Assembly (NCBI GenBank): GCA_035527715.1
Contig: DATKZY010000044.1
Coordinates: forward strand, 1-62,646
Length of the DNA: 62,646 nucleotides
Reading direction: 5' to 3'
Origin: DSUN01 sp035527715
GTDB lineage: Bacteria; Planctomycetota; PUPC01; DSUN01
The notes beneath the pieces are model-generated. The model searched no databases, was not told the origin of the DNA, and saw nothing but the letters and a program-made list of their open reading frames with translations. Position numbers and translations under genes: made by a program. The first letter of the stretch is position 1, and each line of letters opens with the position of its first letter. Of this stretch, positions 1 to 7,663 are shown piece by piece.

Positions 1-1
1 G

Positions 2-445
2 GCGCCCGCGGCCGCGCCGGAGTTGGCGGGGCGCAGGCTGTTCCTGCCCGTCAAGTGCAACCTGGCGGGCGGCGTCACGGGGCTGGCCTACCGCGTCGTG
101 CCGTCGGCCGACGACCCGGAGGTGCCGATCCTGGCCTGGGAGCCCGAGCCGATCCCGCTGTCGGCGGAGGAGGCACTGGGCGTGAGCGCGGGCCGGCCCT
201 CGCGGTGCGAGACGGCGGCGAAGTGGCTTGAGGGGCTGCTGAGCCGCGGGCCGCTGGCCGTCACCGACGTAGAGCGCATGGCTCTTGCCGCGGGGTTTTC
301 CAAGAGGACCTTGGAACGTGCGCGCCGGGAGATGGGAGTCCTCGCGTTCCACGACGCCCCCAACGCCCCCTGGTTCCTCCGATTGGCCGATGGCGCCCTC
401 ACGCGCGATGCGGTGGGGACGCCGGTTGCCGACGCGGCTTCCTGA
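2..445 (+). CDS. C-terminal part of an AAA-family ATPase (phage/plasmid RepA-like), truncated by window edge
   Basis: The reading frame is open from the first bases of the window and ends at 445, so only the last ~147 residues are seen. The visible part carries the tail typical of RepA-like/primase-associated AAA ATPases of prophages and integrative elements. It has a beta-rich segment (LFLPVKCNL, GLAYRVV, WEPEPI) and then a winged-helix-like C-terminus (WLEGLLSRGP, GFSKRTLERARREMGV). In that family the missing N-terminal part holds the Walker motifs and usually a primase or DnaB-like domain. A TTG at 23 could serve as a start, but the homologous architecture argues for a longer protein. The gene suggests a mobile element to the left. 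Family assignment is by recalled pattern, not by search. Confidence 0.6.
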   Translation, partial: APAAAPELAGRRLFLPVKCNLAGGVTGLAYRVVPSADDPEVPILAWEPEPIPLSAEEALGVSAGRPSRCETAAKWLEGLLSRGPLAVTDVERMALAAGFSKRTLERARREMGVLAFHDAPNAPWFLRLADGALTRDAVGTPVADAAS

Positions 446-450
446 GGGCA

Positions 451-604
451 GTTGGCGGCCTGTAACGGGGAAGACAGCCACTATGGAGCACGCCCTGCCA
501 GGCATAAGAGCTTGGCAGGGCGTCACTTACATAGATCAGGCAAGAAGGGTCAAGCTCGCTACAGACCGCCAAACCCAGGGGCGGGGGGATTGGCGGCCTG
601 TAGC
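451..604. repeat. Hairpin-rich spacer downstream of the RepA-like gene
   Basis: Two inverted repeats are visible. CGCCCTGCCA at 491-500 pairs perfectly with 513-522. GCTACAGACCGCCAA at 558-572 pairs with 590-604 with one mismatch. The right arm of the second hairpin (TTGGCGGCCTGTA) is also present as a direct repeat at 452-464. Neither stem is followed by a T run, so simple intrinsic termination is unlikely. A recombination border, REP-like element or structured RNA end would fit. No gene is seen in 446-626. Confidence 0.5.
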
Positions 605-626
605 TCTGTGCTCGCGGGCGGGGGGC

Positions 627-3173
627 TTACTTGAGGATGCGGAAGAGGTTGCTGTAGTCGTCGGTCCAGAGGATGGGGCGCTGCTCCTTGTCGTCGCCCT
701 CGGAGTCCTCGGTGACGTTCCCGACGACCGAGGAGTCGAGCAGGAAATCCTCGTTCGCGGTCACGAGCATCCAGGCGGTGTAGTAGACCTCGCGCGAGTA
801 GTCGCTGTGGCCGGTGATGAGGAGGGCCTTCCAGCCCTTGCCGAGGCGCTCGGCCTGGGCGCGGACGACGGGGCGCAGGTCCACGAAGCGGTTCGTCACG
901 TTCACCGCGATGATGCCGTCGGGCTTGATGTGCCGGCGGTAGATGTCGAACGCCTCGGCGGTGAGGAGGTGGACGGGCACGGCGTCGCTCGAGAAGGCGT
1001 CCATCGCCAGGATGTCGTATTGCTGGCTCTGCGGGTGACGCTCGAGGGAGAGGCGGCCGTCGCCGAGGATCGTCGCGCAGTCGGCCTCGCTGTCGGTCAG
1101 GTAGGTGAAGATGGGGTGCGCGCAGTCGGTGCCCTTTCGGCCGGAGAGCTGGATGACGCTGGGGTTGATCTCGTAGAAGCGAAAGACGTCGCCCTTGTGG
1201 CCGTAGGCGGCGATGGTGCCGGTGCCGAGTCCGAGGACGCCCACGCGCAGGCCCTCGGCCTTCCGCGGGTGGTGGAGGAGTGCCATGCCGATGCCGCTGG
1301 CCTCGCCGAAGTAGGTGATGGCCTGGCGGCGGCCCTCGTCCGACTGGAGTTGTGCGCCGTGGTTGATCCGCCCATGGCTCAGGATGAGCTGGTGGCGCTC
1401 CGGGTCGCCCTTGTAGTACTCGCCCACCTTGAGCACGCCGTAGAAGTTGCGGGAGAAGGAGACCGAGCCGGTCAGCGCGTCGGCCGCCTGCTCGCCCAGA
1501 TCCGCCCCCACGTAGAGGAGCGCGGCGAGGAACACGGGCAGGCAGAGCGTCCACAGCCACGCCCTCTGCCAGATCGCCAGGACGATGGCCCCGAGCGCCA
1601 TCCAGACGCCCACGACGTGTTCCGGGCGCAGCCACGTGGCCTTGCCCTCCTCCAACTCGCCCGCGTGGAACGGCAGGAGGTACAGCGCGGCACTCAGGAG
1701 GAGGAAGTAGCCGGCCGCCCCCAGCCACCACCAGCGCCGCGGCCCGATCACGGCGAGGGCCGCGACGAGCAGGCCCCCGAGCGCCCAGATGCTCAGGATC
1801 TCGGGCGTGCGCAGCGGCTTGTCGCCGCCGAGGGTGAACCAGTCGAAGGGGCCGAACATCAATACGAGACCGGCAATGAGGAAGTACGCGGCCACGCCCA
1901 GCACGGCATACCAGCGCACCGGCCAGCGGCGATGCGGCTTCTTGTCCATCCAGAAGGCCGCCAGCGCCAGGGCGCAGGTGGCCCAGAGGCCGATGTGGAA
2001 CTCGAGATAGGTCTTGAAGGTGTGGGGCGCCAGGAGAGAGACGAAGATGCCGCCGAGCGCGCCCCCGGCCGACACCATGAGGTAGAAGCTTGTGAGGTGC
2101 CGCGGGCGGGGCTTCAGGCGCACCAGCTCGCCGTGGCAGACCATGCAGCAGCCGAAGAGGCCGAGCGAGTAGCCGAGAATCTGGGTCCAGACCACCGCCG
2201 GGTCGCCCGTCTTGCCGAGCCAGGAGCCGAGCCCCAGCCACGTGAGTATCTGGCGGATGCTCACATCGGCGTCCACCCCCTCGCGCATCAGCCAGAGCAT
2301 GGCCAGCACGCCGCCGGCCATCCAGGCCCACCACACGGGGCGGAAGTACCAGCGCTCGTTGTCGAAGCAGACGATGAACGACAGGAGGTAGAGGCTCAGC
2401 GGCAGCACCCAGAAGAAGGGCACCACGGCGACGTCGAGGCACATCTGATTCGTGACCGCGAGGAACATCGTGGAGCCGCAGGCGGGCAGCGCGAGCCACA
2501 TCAGGCGGCGGCCCCAAGTCGGCGCGGCGTCGTCTTCGGCAGGCAGCGTAGGCAAATCCGTGGCCGGCTCCGGGAGGGCCTCTCCGGTGGTGTCCTCGGC
2601 CCGCGCGCGCACCGCGCAGTAGCCGGTGAGCACGGCCACGAGGGCGAAGGCCAGCGACCAGAGGAGCCCCTGTGTCCGCAATTCGAGCGTGGGCTCGAAG
2701 ACGAAGGGGAAGCTCAGGAGCGCGAGGAGCGAGCCGACGTTGGAGAGGGCGTAGAGCCGGTAGGGCGAGCGCCCAGGGTGGGTGCGGCTGAACCAGGCCT
2801 GCATCAGCGGGCTGGTCGTGGCCAGGACGAAATACGGCAGGCCCACGCACACGCCCAGGAGAAGGAGAATCTGCCAGGTCGGGCTGCCCTCGGCCGACGG
2901 CTTCCAGCGGTCGCTGGGGAGGATGGGCAGAAGCAATACGGCCGCGGCGAGCACGGCCAGGTGCACGATCATCTGGCGGCGGCGCGACAGCTTCGTCGCC
3001 ACCACGTGCGCGTAGGCGTAGCCGCCCAGCAGCAGCACCTGGAAGAACAGCATCGCCGTCGTCCACACCGCCGGCGTGCCGCCGAACCAGGGCAGGATGA
3101 ACTTGCTGATGAGGGGCTGAACCTGGAAGAGCAGAAAGGCGCTCAGGAAGATCGTCAAGGCATACCGCAGCAA
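627..3173 (-). CDS. Fused MFS-like membrane / spermidine-synthase-like protein
   Basis: The 848-residue protein has many hydrophobic segments over roughly the first 540 residues. These are followed by a soluble Rossmann methyltransferase-like domain of the spermidine synthase fold, with glycine loop GLGTGT near residue 648, acidic FYEINPS, and DAFSSDAVPVHLLT. Such fusions are common in bacteria. The usual polyamine-synthase substrate motif is replaced by the DAFSSD version, so true polyamine synthesis is doubtful and the substrate is unknown. The start is TTG at 3173, preceded by AGGAG at 7 nt, and gives the signal-like MLRYALTIFLSAFLLF. It is transcribed from the minus-strand promoter at 3213-3241, back to back with the promoter of the next gene. 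The only nearby ATG would begin inside the first transmembrane helix or later. Confidence 0.85.
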   Translation of the reverse strand: MLRYALTIFLSAFLLFQVQPLISKFILPWFGGTPAVWTTAMLFFQVLLLGGYAYAHVVATKLSRRRQMIVHLAVLAAAVLLLPILPSDRWKPSAEGSPTWQILLLLGVCVGLPYFVLATTSPLMQAWFSRTHPGRSPYRLYALSNVGSLLALLSFPFVFEPTLELRTQGLLWSLAFALVAVLTGYCAVRARAEDTTGEALPEPATDLPTLPAEDDAAPTWGRRLMWLALPACGSTMFLAVTNQMCLDVAVVPFFWVLPLSLYLLSFIVCFDNERWYFRPVWWAWMAGGVLAMLWLMREGVDADVSIRQILTWLGLGSWLGKTGDPAVVWTQILGYSLGLFGCCMVCHGELVRLKPRPRHLTSFYLMVSAGGALGGIFVSLLAPHTFKTYLEFHIGLWATCALALAAFWMDKKPHRRWPVRWYAVLGVAAYFLIAGLVLMFGPFDWFTLGGDKPLRTPEILSIWALGGLLVAALAVIGPRRWWWLGAAGYFLLLSAALYLLPFHAGELEEGKATWLRPEHVVGVWMALGAIVLAIWQRAWLWTLCLPVFLAALLYVGADLGEQAADALTGSVSFSRNFYGVLKVGEYYKGDPERHQLILSHGRINHGAQLQSDEGRRQAITYFGEASGIGMALLHHPRKAEGLRVGVLGLGTGTIAAYGHKGDVFRFYEINPSVIQLSGRKGTDCAHPIFTYLTDSEADCATILGDGRLSLERHPQSQQYDILAMDAFSSDAVPVHLLTAEAFDIYRRHIKPDGIIAVNVTNRFVDLRPVVRAQAERLGKGWKALLITGHSDYSREVYYTAWMLVTANEDFLLDSSVVGNVTEDSEGDDKEQRPILWTDDYSNLFRILK

Positions 3174-3212
3174 GGAAGGTCTCCTGGGGAGGGCGGATCG
3201 GGATGGCGTAAG

Positions 3213-3241
3213 AGTCTAGTCCACCGCCCGGCCGGCGTCAA
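3213..3241 (-). promoter_or_regulatory. Sigma-70-type promoter for the fused MFS/spermidine-synthase gene
   Basis: On the minus strand TTGACG (3241-3236) and TAGACT (3218-3213) are separated by 17 nt, about 40 nt upstream of the TTG start. Confidence 0.55.
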
Positions 3242-3243
3242 GT

Positions 3244-3272
3244 TTGGAACGCCTCACCGCCTGTGGTAGGAT
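3244..3272 (+). promoter_or_regulatory. Sigma-70-type promoter for the small membrane protein gene
   Basis: TTGGAA (3244-3249), 17 nt spacer, TAGGAT (3267-3272). It is divergent from, and almost abutting, the minus-strand promoter at 3213-3241, so the two genes share a 60-nt control region. Confidence 0.5.
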
Positions 3273-3339
3273 ACTATGGCACAGGGGCTGGGGGCTGTCC
3301 AGTGCCGGCAATCGGCGGCGGGGCAGGGAAGCAGGGCAC

Positions 3340-3603
3340 ATGGTCAAGCTCACCGTTCGCGTGCTGCGGATTATCGGCGGGGTGCTGCTGGTGATCGTGG
3401 GTATCATGGGCTGCTTCCTGCCGATCATCCAGGGCCTGTTGCTCATTGCACTGGGGTTGTGGGTGCTGAGCCACGACATCCCAGCGGCGCGGCGCCTGAA
3501 GGACTGGGCGGAGAAGCGCGTCCGCGTGGAGCGCGCCAAGCTGGCCGAGAAGCGCGCGAAGCGCAAGGCCGCCCGCCAGAAGCCGCCGCCCCCTTCACCG
3601 TAG
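3340..3603 (+). CDS. Small two-helix membrane protein, PGPGW-like
   Basis: The 87-residue protein has two adjacent hydrophobic segments (about residues 8-27 and 29-44) split by a short turn (MGCFLPIIQG). A highly basic tail rich in KR and ending in prolines follows. This matches the layout of the small PGPGW-type putative transmembrane family, where two helices are followed by a soluble cationic end. Function is unknown. The start ATG at 3340 was chosen over an upstream in-frame ATG because hydrophobicity begins right after it and the upstream extension looks non-coding and overlaps the promoter. It ends 2 nt before the convergent PurF-like gene. Confidence 0.65.
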   Translation: MVKLTVRVLRIIGGVLLVIVGIMGCFLPIIQGLLLIALGLWVLSHDIPAARRLKDWAEKRVRVERAKLAEKRAKRKAARQKPPPPSP

Positions 3604-3605
3604 GC

Positions 3606-5000
3606 TCACGTTCCACACCCCGTCCAGCAATAGGTGCAGAGCTTCTCGCGGGGGAGGCTGATCGCGGCGACCATCTCCTCGATGGTGAGGTACTTGAGCG
3701 ACGTGACGGTGAGGTCCTTGGCGATCCACTCGACCATGCACTGGTACTTCTCGCTCGTGGGGTCGAGATAGGCGGCCACGTCCTCGATGGCGCGGCCCTC
3801 GATGGCATGGATGGCGCGGCGGGCGGCCAACTCCTCGGTCGAGCGGGTGGAGATGTTGTAGCGGCAGGGGAACATCAGCGGCGGGCAGGCGATGCGGACG
3901 TGGACGGCTCGCGCTCCGCTCTCCCAGAGCTTCTTGACGGTGAAGTTGCGGAACTGGGTGCCGCGGACGATCGAGTCGTCGCACACGACGATGCGGTGGC
4001 CGCGGATGACGTCGGCGATGGGCACGAGCTTCATCTTGGCCACCAGGTCGCGGATCTCCTGGGAGGGCGGGGTGTAGCTACGGCCGTAGCCGGGCGTGTA
4101 CTTGACGAGCGGGCGGCGGTAGGGGATCTTCCTACCCATCGCGTAGCCGATGGCGTGCGCGATGCCCGAATCGGGCACGCCCGTTACGAAGTCGGCCTCC
4201 ACCGGGTCGTCCTTCGCCAGCGTCATGCCGCAGCGCTCGCGGACCCGCTCGACGCTGATCCCCTCGTAGTGGGAGGCGGGGAAGCCGGTGTAGATCCACA
4301 GGAAGGAGCAGATCTGGTCCTCCTGCGAGCCGGGGGCCCGCTGCTCGACGCCTGCCTCGGTGATGTGCACGATCTCGCCGGGGAGCAGGAACTTCTTGAT
4401 CTCGATGCCCAGGTTGGGGAAGGCGGTGGACTCGGTGGCGACGACCCAGGCGCCGCCATCGGCGCCGAGCACGAGGGGGCTGTGGCCCAGCTTGTCGCGC
4501 GCCGCGTATAGCCCGTCCTGCGTCAGGACGAGCACCGACACCGCGCCCTTGACCTTGGCGAACATCCGCTGAATGCCGTCGGGAATGTCGTCGCCCAGGC
4601 TGATGAGGCGCGCGATCAGCTCCGTCGAGTTCACCTTGCCCCGAAACGCGTCGCCGAACGACACGCCCTGCTCGTGCGACTCCTTCACCAGCGCGTCGCG
4701 GTTCGTGATATTGCCGTCCATGCACACGGCGAACTCGCCGAGGCGGGACAGGAGCATCATCGGCTGCGGCTCGTTGGCGCTGATGACGCCGATGCCCAAG
4801 CGGCCCTGGAGCGAGGGGCGCTCGTCGTAGAAGCGGCTCTTGAACTGCGCCTGGCTGATCGTGTGGATGCGGCGCTGGATGCTCTCGCCCACCACCGCCA
4901 GGCCCCCGAACTCCGTCCCCAGGTGCGACTGGTAGTCGGTCCCGTAGAACAGATAGTCCCAGCAATCCCCCTTCGACACGACCCCGAACAATCCACTCAT
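3606..5000 (-). CDS. PurF-like amidophosphoribosyltransferase without the N-terminal Cys
   Basis: The 464-residue protein combines a class-II glutamine amidotransferase (Ntn) domain with a type-I phosphoribosyltransferase domain. The PRPP-binding loop VVCDDSIVRGT lies at about residues 333-345. True PurF transfers ammonia from glutamine to PRPP in the first purine step. Here the mature N-terminus is MSGLFGVVSK, so the catalytic Cys that normally follows Met is Ser, and the glutaminase may be dead or altered. The sequence resembles the PurF paralogue class also found in Bacteroidetes that lacks this Cys. The C-terminus ends in a Cys cluster (CTYCWTGCG) that could bind metal or an Fe-S centre. 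The start is ATG 5000, since the domain begins there and an upstream in-frame extension is low quality. Confidence 0.85.
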   Translation of the reverse strand: MSGLFGVVSKGDCWDYLFYGTDYQSHLGTEFGGLAVVGESIQRRIHTISQAQFKSRFYDERPSLQGRLGIGVISANEPQPMMLLSRLGEFAVCMDGNITNRDALVKESHEQGVSFGDAFRGKVNSTELIARLISLGDDIPDGIQRMFAKVKGAVSVLVLTQDGLYAARDKLGHSPLVLGADGGAWVVATESTAFPNLGIEIKKFLLPGEIVHITEAGVEQRAPGSQEDQICSFLWIYTGFPASHYEGISVERVRERCGMTLAKDDPVEADFVTGVPDSGIAHAIGYAMGRKIPYRRPLVKYTPGYGRSYTPPSQEIRDLVAKMKLVPIADVIRGHRIVVCDDSIVRGTQFRNFTVKKLWESGARAVHVRIACPPLMFPCRYNISTRSTEELAARRAIHAIEGRAIEDVAAYLDPTSEKYQCMVEWIAKDLTVTSLKYLTIEEMVAAISLPREKLCTYCWTGCGT

Positions 5001-5058
5001 CGTGCGGTGCTCCTGAACAACCGGTAGATACCTGGGCACGAGTTGCCCAGCTTGCTGG

Positions 5059-5087
5059 ATTCTACAAGGGCGGGCGTTGCCGTGCAA
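5059..5087 (-). promoter_or_regulatory. Promoter of the PurF-like gene
   Basis: Minus strand TTGCAC (5087-5082), 17 nt, TAGAAT (5064-5059), about 58 nt before the start codon. It lies divergent to the hydrolase promoter at 5121-5149. Confidence 0.55.
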
Positions 5088-5120
5088 CCCCATTTGCGCC
5101 GGCCCGTGCGAGAAATCAGG

Positions 5121-5149
5121 TTGCCGCCGCCCCATCGGCATGACATACT
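5121..5149 (+). promoter_or_regulatory. Candidate promoter of the TPR/hydrolase gene
   Basis: TTGCCG (5121-5126), 17 nt, CATACT (5144-5149). Weaker than the divergent partner but with correct spacing, 60 nt upstream of the ATG. Confidence 0.4.
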
Positions 5150-5208
5150 AGAGGGCACAGGCGGATCGCTGAGGGTCGAGCACGCCTCTCGTGGTGAAAG
5201 GGACTCCG

Positions 5209-6336
5209 ATGCCGATGGGAATGCGGCTCCGTGGGGCGTTGGGCATGGCGGCGCTGGGCTGCGTGCTCGCGGCGGCTGGGGAGCCCGACCCGGCCGCCCG
5301 CGAGCTGGCCCGCACGAACGAGGAGATGCAGCGGCTCCTGCAAGAGCGGAGCTACGAGAAGGCGGCCGAGGTGTGCCGCCGGCTCATCCACCTGGCGCCC
5401 CACGAGGCGGGGCCGCACTACAACCTGGCCTGCGCCCTGGCGCGCCTGGGGAGGACGCCGGAGGCCCTCGCCGCCCTCGAGATGGCCGTGCTCAAGGGCT
5501 TCGGCGACCCCGACCACATGCGCCAGGACGAGGACCTGGCGAGCGTGCGGAACGAGCCGCGCTTCGCCCGGTGCGTTCGGAAGGCCGAGGAGGCTGCCCT
5601 GGCAAACGTCCCGGACTACGAGCCGGGCGCCGAGCTGAAGGGGGTGAAGACCCTCGAGGGCGCCCCCGAAGGCGGCCTGCGCTACCGCCTGCGGATGAGC
5701 CCCGCCGCGACCGCGGAGAAGCCCGACCGCCTCGTCGTGTGGCTCCACCCTGCCGGCGGCTCGGCCAACCGGGTGGTGGAGCCCCTGGCCGAGCGGTTCA
5801 CCAAGCTCGGCTACGCGCTCCTGGTCTTCACGCAGAAGGAGTGGCGCTACTGGTCGCCCGCCGATGTGACGCGGCTGGTCGAGAAGACGCTGCCCGCCGT
5901 GGCAAAGACGCCGGGCCTCGACGCCGACCGCCCCATCCTGATGGGCTACAGCGCGGGTGGGCAGGCGGCGCTCGCCCTCTGGCAGGCCACGCCGGGGGCG
6001 TTCGGCGGCCTGGTGCTCGACGCCGCCTACCCCGTGCAGCGCACGCCCGCAGGCTTTGCGCTCAGCCCGCTGCCGAGCGATCCCGCGGCGCGGCGGACGC
6101 CGTTCTTCGTGCTCGTGGGGGCGAAGGACTCGGGGGCCGAGGTCTGGCGCAAGGCGGAACCCGTCTGGCGCGCGGCTGGCGTGCCGCTCACGATTCGCTA
6201 CGTGCCCGACAAGGGGCACACCTGGCTCTTCGGGCCGAAGGAGGTTGACGAGTTGGCCGCGTGGCTCGAAGCGCTCAAGGCCGGCAAGCCTTCCGCCGCG
6301 GCTGAGCCGCCCAAAGCAAACGCCCTCACTCCTTGA
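5209..6336 (+). CDS. Secreted TPR plus alpha/beta-hydrolase protein
   Basis: The 375-residue protein begins with a signal peptide (MRLRGALGMAALGCVLAAAG). A TPR-like helical region follows (about 35-115: RSYEKAAEVCRRLIHLAP, HYNLACALARLGRTPEAL), then an alpha/beta-hydrolase of the esterase/PHB-depolymerase type. The nucleophile elbow GYSAGG is near residue 247, and the catalytic His is in DKGHTW near 335. The likely oxyanion region is WLHPAGG. It should act outside the cytoplasm on an unknown ester or peptide. ATG 5209 was chosen because AGGGA lies 6 nt upstream; an earlier GTG at 5191 is in frame. Its last codons overlap the convergent PIN-toxin gene by 11 nt. Confidence 0.75.
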   Translation: MPMGMRLRGALGMAALGCVLAAAGEPDPAARELARTNEEMQRLLQERSYEKAAEVCRRLIHLAPHEAGPHYNLACALARLGRTPEALAALEMAVLKGFGDPDHMRQDEDLASVRNEPRFARCVRKAEEAALANVPDYEPGAELKGVKTLEGAPEGGLRYRLRMSPAATAEKPDRLVVWLHPAGGSANRVVEPLAERFTKLGYALLVFTQKEWRYWSPADVTRLVEKTLPAVAKTPGLDADRPILMGYSAGGQAALALWQATPGAFGGLVLDAAYPVQRTPAGFALSPLPSDPAARRTPFFVLVGAKDSGAEVWRKAEPVWRAAGVPLTIRYVPDKGHTWLFGPKEVDELAAWLEALKAGKPSAAAEPPKANALTP

Positions 6337-6739
6337 GCAGGATCGTGAAGCCTTCCTGCTCGAAGTGATGGTCGTTGGTGAGGACGTTTGGGAGTCTGCG
6401 TCTCAACATCACGCCCATCGAGATGCAGTCGGTCAGGCTGTACTCCTTGTCGGAACGTCGCTCGTAGATGCTCAAACCCGTGAGGAAGGACTCACGGCTC
6501 TGCGGGATCACAGTGACCGTGGGGTCCTGGAGGATACGCTTGACTAGCTGGACGCCTGCCTGCCGCATGGCTGGCCCGTGAGCGCGGAGGAAGCCGAGGA
6601 CTTCCACCAACACTTCGTCCGTGGTGATCAAGCGCGGCCGACCGAGGGCATCGTGGGCGCCTCTGGCCTTCCCGTGCCATCCGTCACGCGGGTTCAGAAG
6701 GGCCAGCCAGTACACGGTGTCCGCGAAGACCTCCCTCAT
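6326..6739 (-). CDS. PIN-domain toxin (VapC-like)
   Basis: The 137-residue protein has the PIN fold signature. The first Asp is in MREVFADTVYW, an acidic residue is in TTDEVLVEVL, a third Asp is in YSLTDCIS, and a fourth is in LTNDHHF. Together these form the Mg2+-dependent RNase site of VapC toxins. The gene follows a short antitoxin-like ORF with an ATGA overlap, the normal TA order. Its 3' end overlaps the convergent hydrolase gene. Target RNA is unknown. Confidence 0.8.
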   Translation of the reverse strand: MREVFADTVYWLALLNPRDGWHGKARGAHDALGRPRLITTDEVLVEVLGFLRAHGPAMRQAGVQLVKRILQDPTVTVIPQSRESFLTGLSIYERRSDKEYSLTDCISMGVMLRRRLPNVLTNDHHFEQEGFTILLKE

Positions 6740-6921
6740 GTGCCTCTCTTCGGCGTGCCGTAGATATAGTGGTCGTGCTCTGCGGCTCCGTCGCGCGGGA
6801 GCTTGGCCAGTTCCTCTTCAGGCACGTCTGCCATGATCTCGTCAATCACTTCCCAGATCGGTTTGGCCTTCCGCCGCGGGGGCATCCGCCGCCGGATTGC
6901 CGGGCCCTTGGGGGTTGCCAT
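6736..6921 (-). CDS. Small antitoxin-like protein paired with the PIN toxin
   Basis: The 61-residue protein is Arg/Lys-rich at the N-terminus, with an acidic middle (WEVIDEIMADVPEEELAKLPRDG) and a C-terminus DHYIYGTPKR. Short proteins with this ending occur repeatedly just upstream of PIN-domain genes and are taken as antitoxins. It would bind and neutralise the PIN protein and perhaps repress the operon. The start has GAAGGAGAG upstream. Its stop overlaps the toxin start (ATGA), indicating translational coupling. Confidence 0.7.
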   Translation of the reverse strand: MATPKGPAIRRRMPPRRKAKPIWEVIDEIMADVPEEELAKLPRDGAAEHDHYIYGTPKRGT

Positions 6922-6978
6922 CGGCTAGCTCTCCTTCGCACGAGGCGGGCAAGACTCGTCCTTCACCTCACAGATACC

Positions 6979-7007
6979 AGCATAGCGCCGAAGCATCGGA
7001 TCGTCAA
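6979..7007 (-). promoter_or_regulatory. Promoter of the PIN toxin-antitoxin pair
   Basis: Minus strand TTGACG (7007-7002), 17 nt, TATGCT (6984-6979). The -35 overlaps the stop codon of the upstream MBL hydrolase gene, so the TA pair has its own promoter immediately after that operon. Confidence 0.5.
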
Positions 7008-7663
7008 GCCGACAGCAGGAACGGGTTGGTGCGGCGTTCCTCGCCGATGGTGGTCGGCTCGCCGTGGCCGGGGTAGACGAGCGTGTCGTCGGGCAGGGCG
7101 AAGAGGCGGGTGCGGATGCTCTCGATGAGCTGCTGGTAGCGGCCGCCGGGGAAGTCCGCGCGGCCGATTCCCCCCGCGAACAGCGTGTCGCCGCTGAAGA
7201 CGACGGCCGGCCCGCCCTCATGACGAACGAGCAGGGAGATGCCGCCCGGCGTATGGCCCGGGGTGTGGACGACCTCGAGCGTCTCCGTTCCCAACCCCAA
7301 CGTGTCGCCGTCGGACAGGAGGCGGCCGGGCTCGCAGGGCTCGAAGGGGATGCCGATGAGGGAGGCGAGAGCCGCCCCCTCGTCGCGGAGCATGTGGGCA
7401 TCGGCCTCGTGGATGCACACCGCGGCCTCGGGGAACGCCTGCTTGAGCTCGGCCACCGCCTCGATGTGGTCAATGTGGCCGTGGGTGAGCACGATGTGGC
7501 GAAGCGCGAGCGTGCGGTAGCGGAGTTGTTCGATGATGCAATGGGCGTCGCCGCCGGGGTCCACCACGATGGCCTCGGCCGCCCCGTCGGCGGCGAGGAG
7601 GTAGCAGCAGGCCTGGAGGGGGCCGACGTTGAGCGTCTGGATGTGCATGGGGTCTGGCCTCAT
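7004..7663 (-). CDS. MBL-fold metallohydrolase (glyoxalase II-like)
   Basis: The 219-residue protein has the metallo-beta-lactamase fold with metal ligands in THGHIDH, the third His in HTPGHTPGG, the bridging Asp in FSGDTLF, and the last His in YPGHGEPT. This is the small hydroxyacylglutathione-hydrolase-like/YcbL class, which cleaves thioesters or related bonds using two zinc ions. The start at 7663 forms ATGA with the stop of the NDK gene, suggesting coupling. MHIQ at 7648 is an alternative start. Confidence 0.85.
   Translation of the reverse strand: MRPDPMHIQTLNVGPLQACCYLLAADGAAEAIVVDPGGDAHCIIEQLRYRTLALRHIVLTHGHIDHIEAVAELKQAFPEAAVCIHEADAHMLRDEGAALASLIGIPFEPCEPGRLLSDGDTLGLGTETLEVVHTPGHTPGGISLLVRHEGGPAVVFSGDTLFAGGIGRADFPGGRYQQLIESIRTRLFALPDDTLVYPGHGEPTTIGEERRTNPFLLSA

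Noticed and set aside
491..522. Intrinsic terminator after the RepA-like gene
   Set aside because: The 10-bp stem is perfect but no T run follows on either strand.
285..3269. Very long plus-strand reading frame opposite the spermidine-synthase-like gene
   Set aside because: It is an antisense shadow caused by high GC; composition is Arg/Glu/Val/Ala monotony and the minus-strand gene has clear domains.
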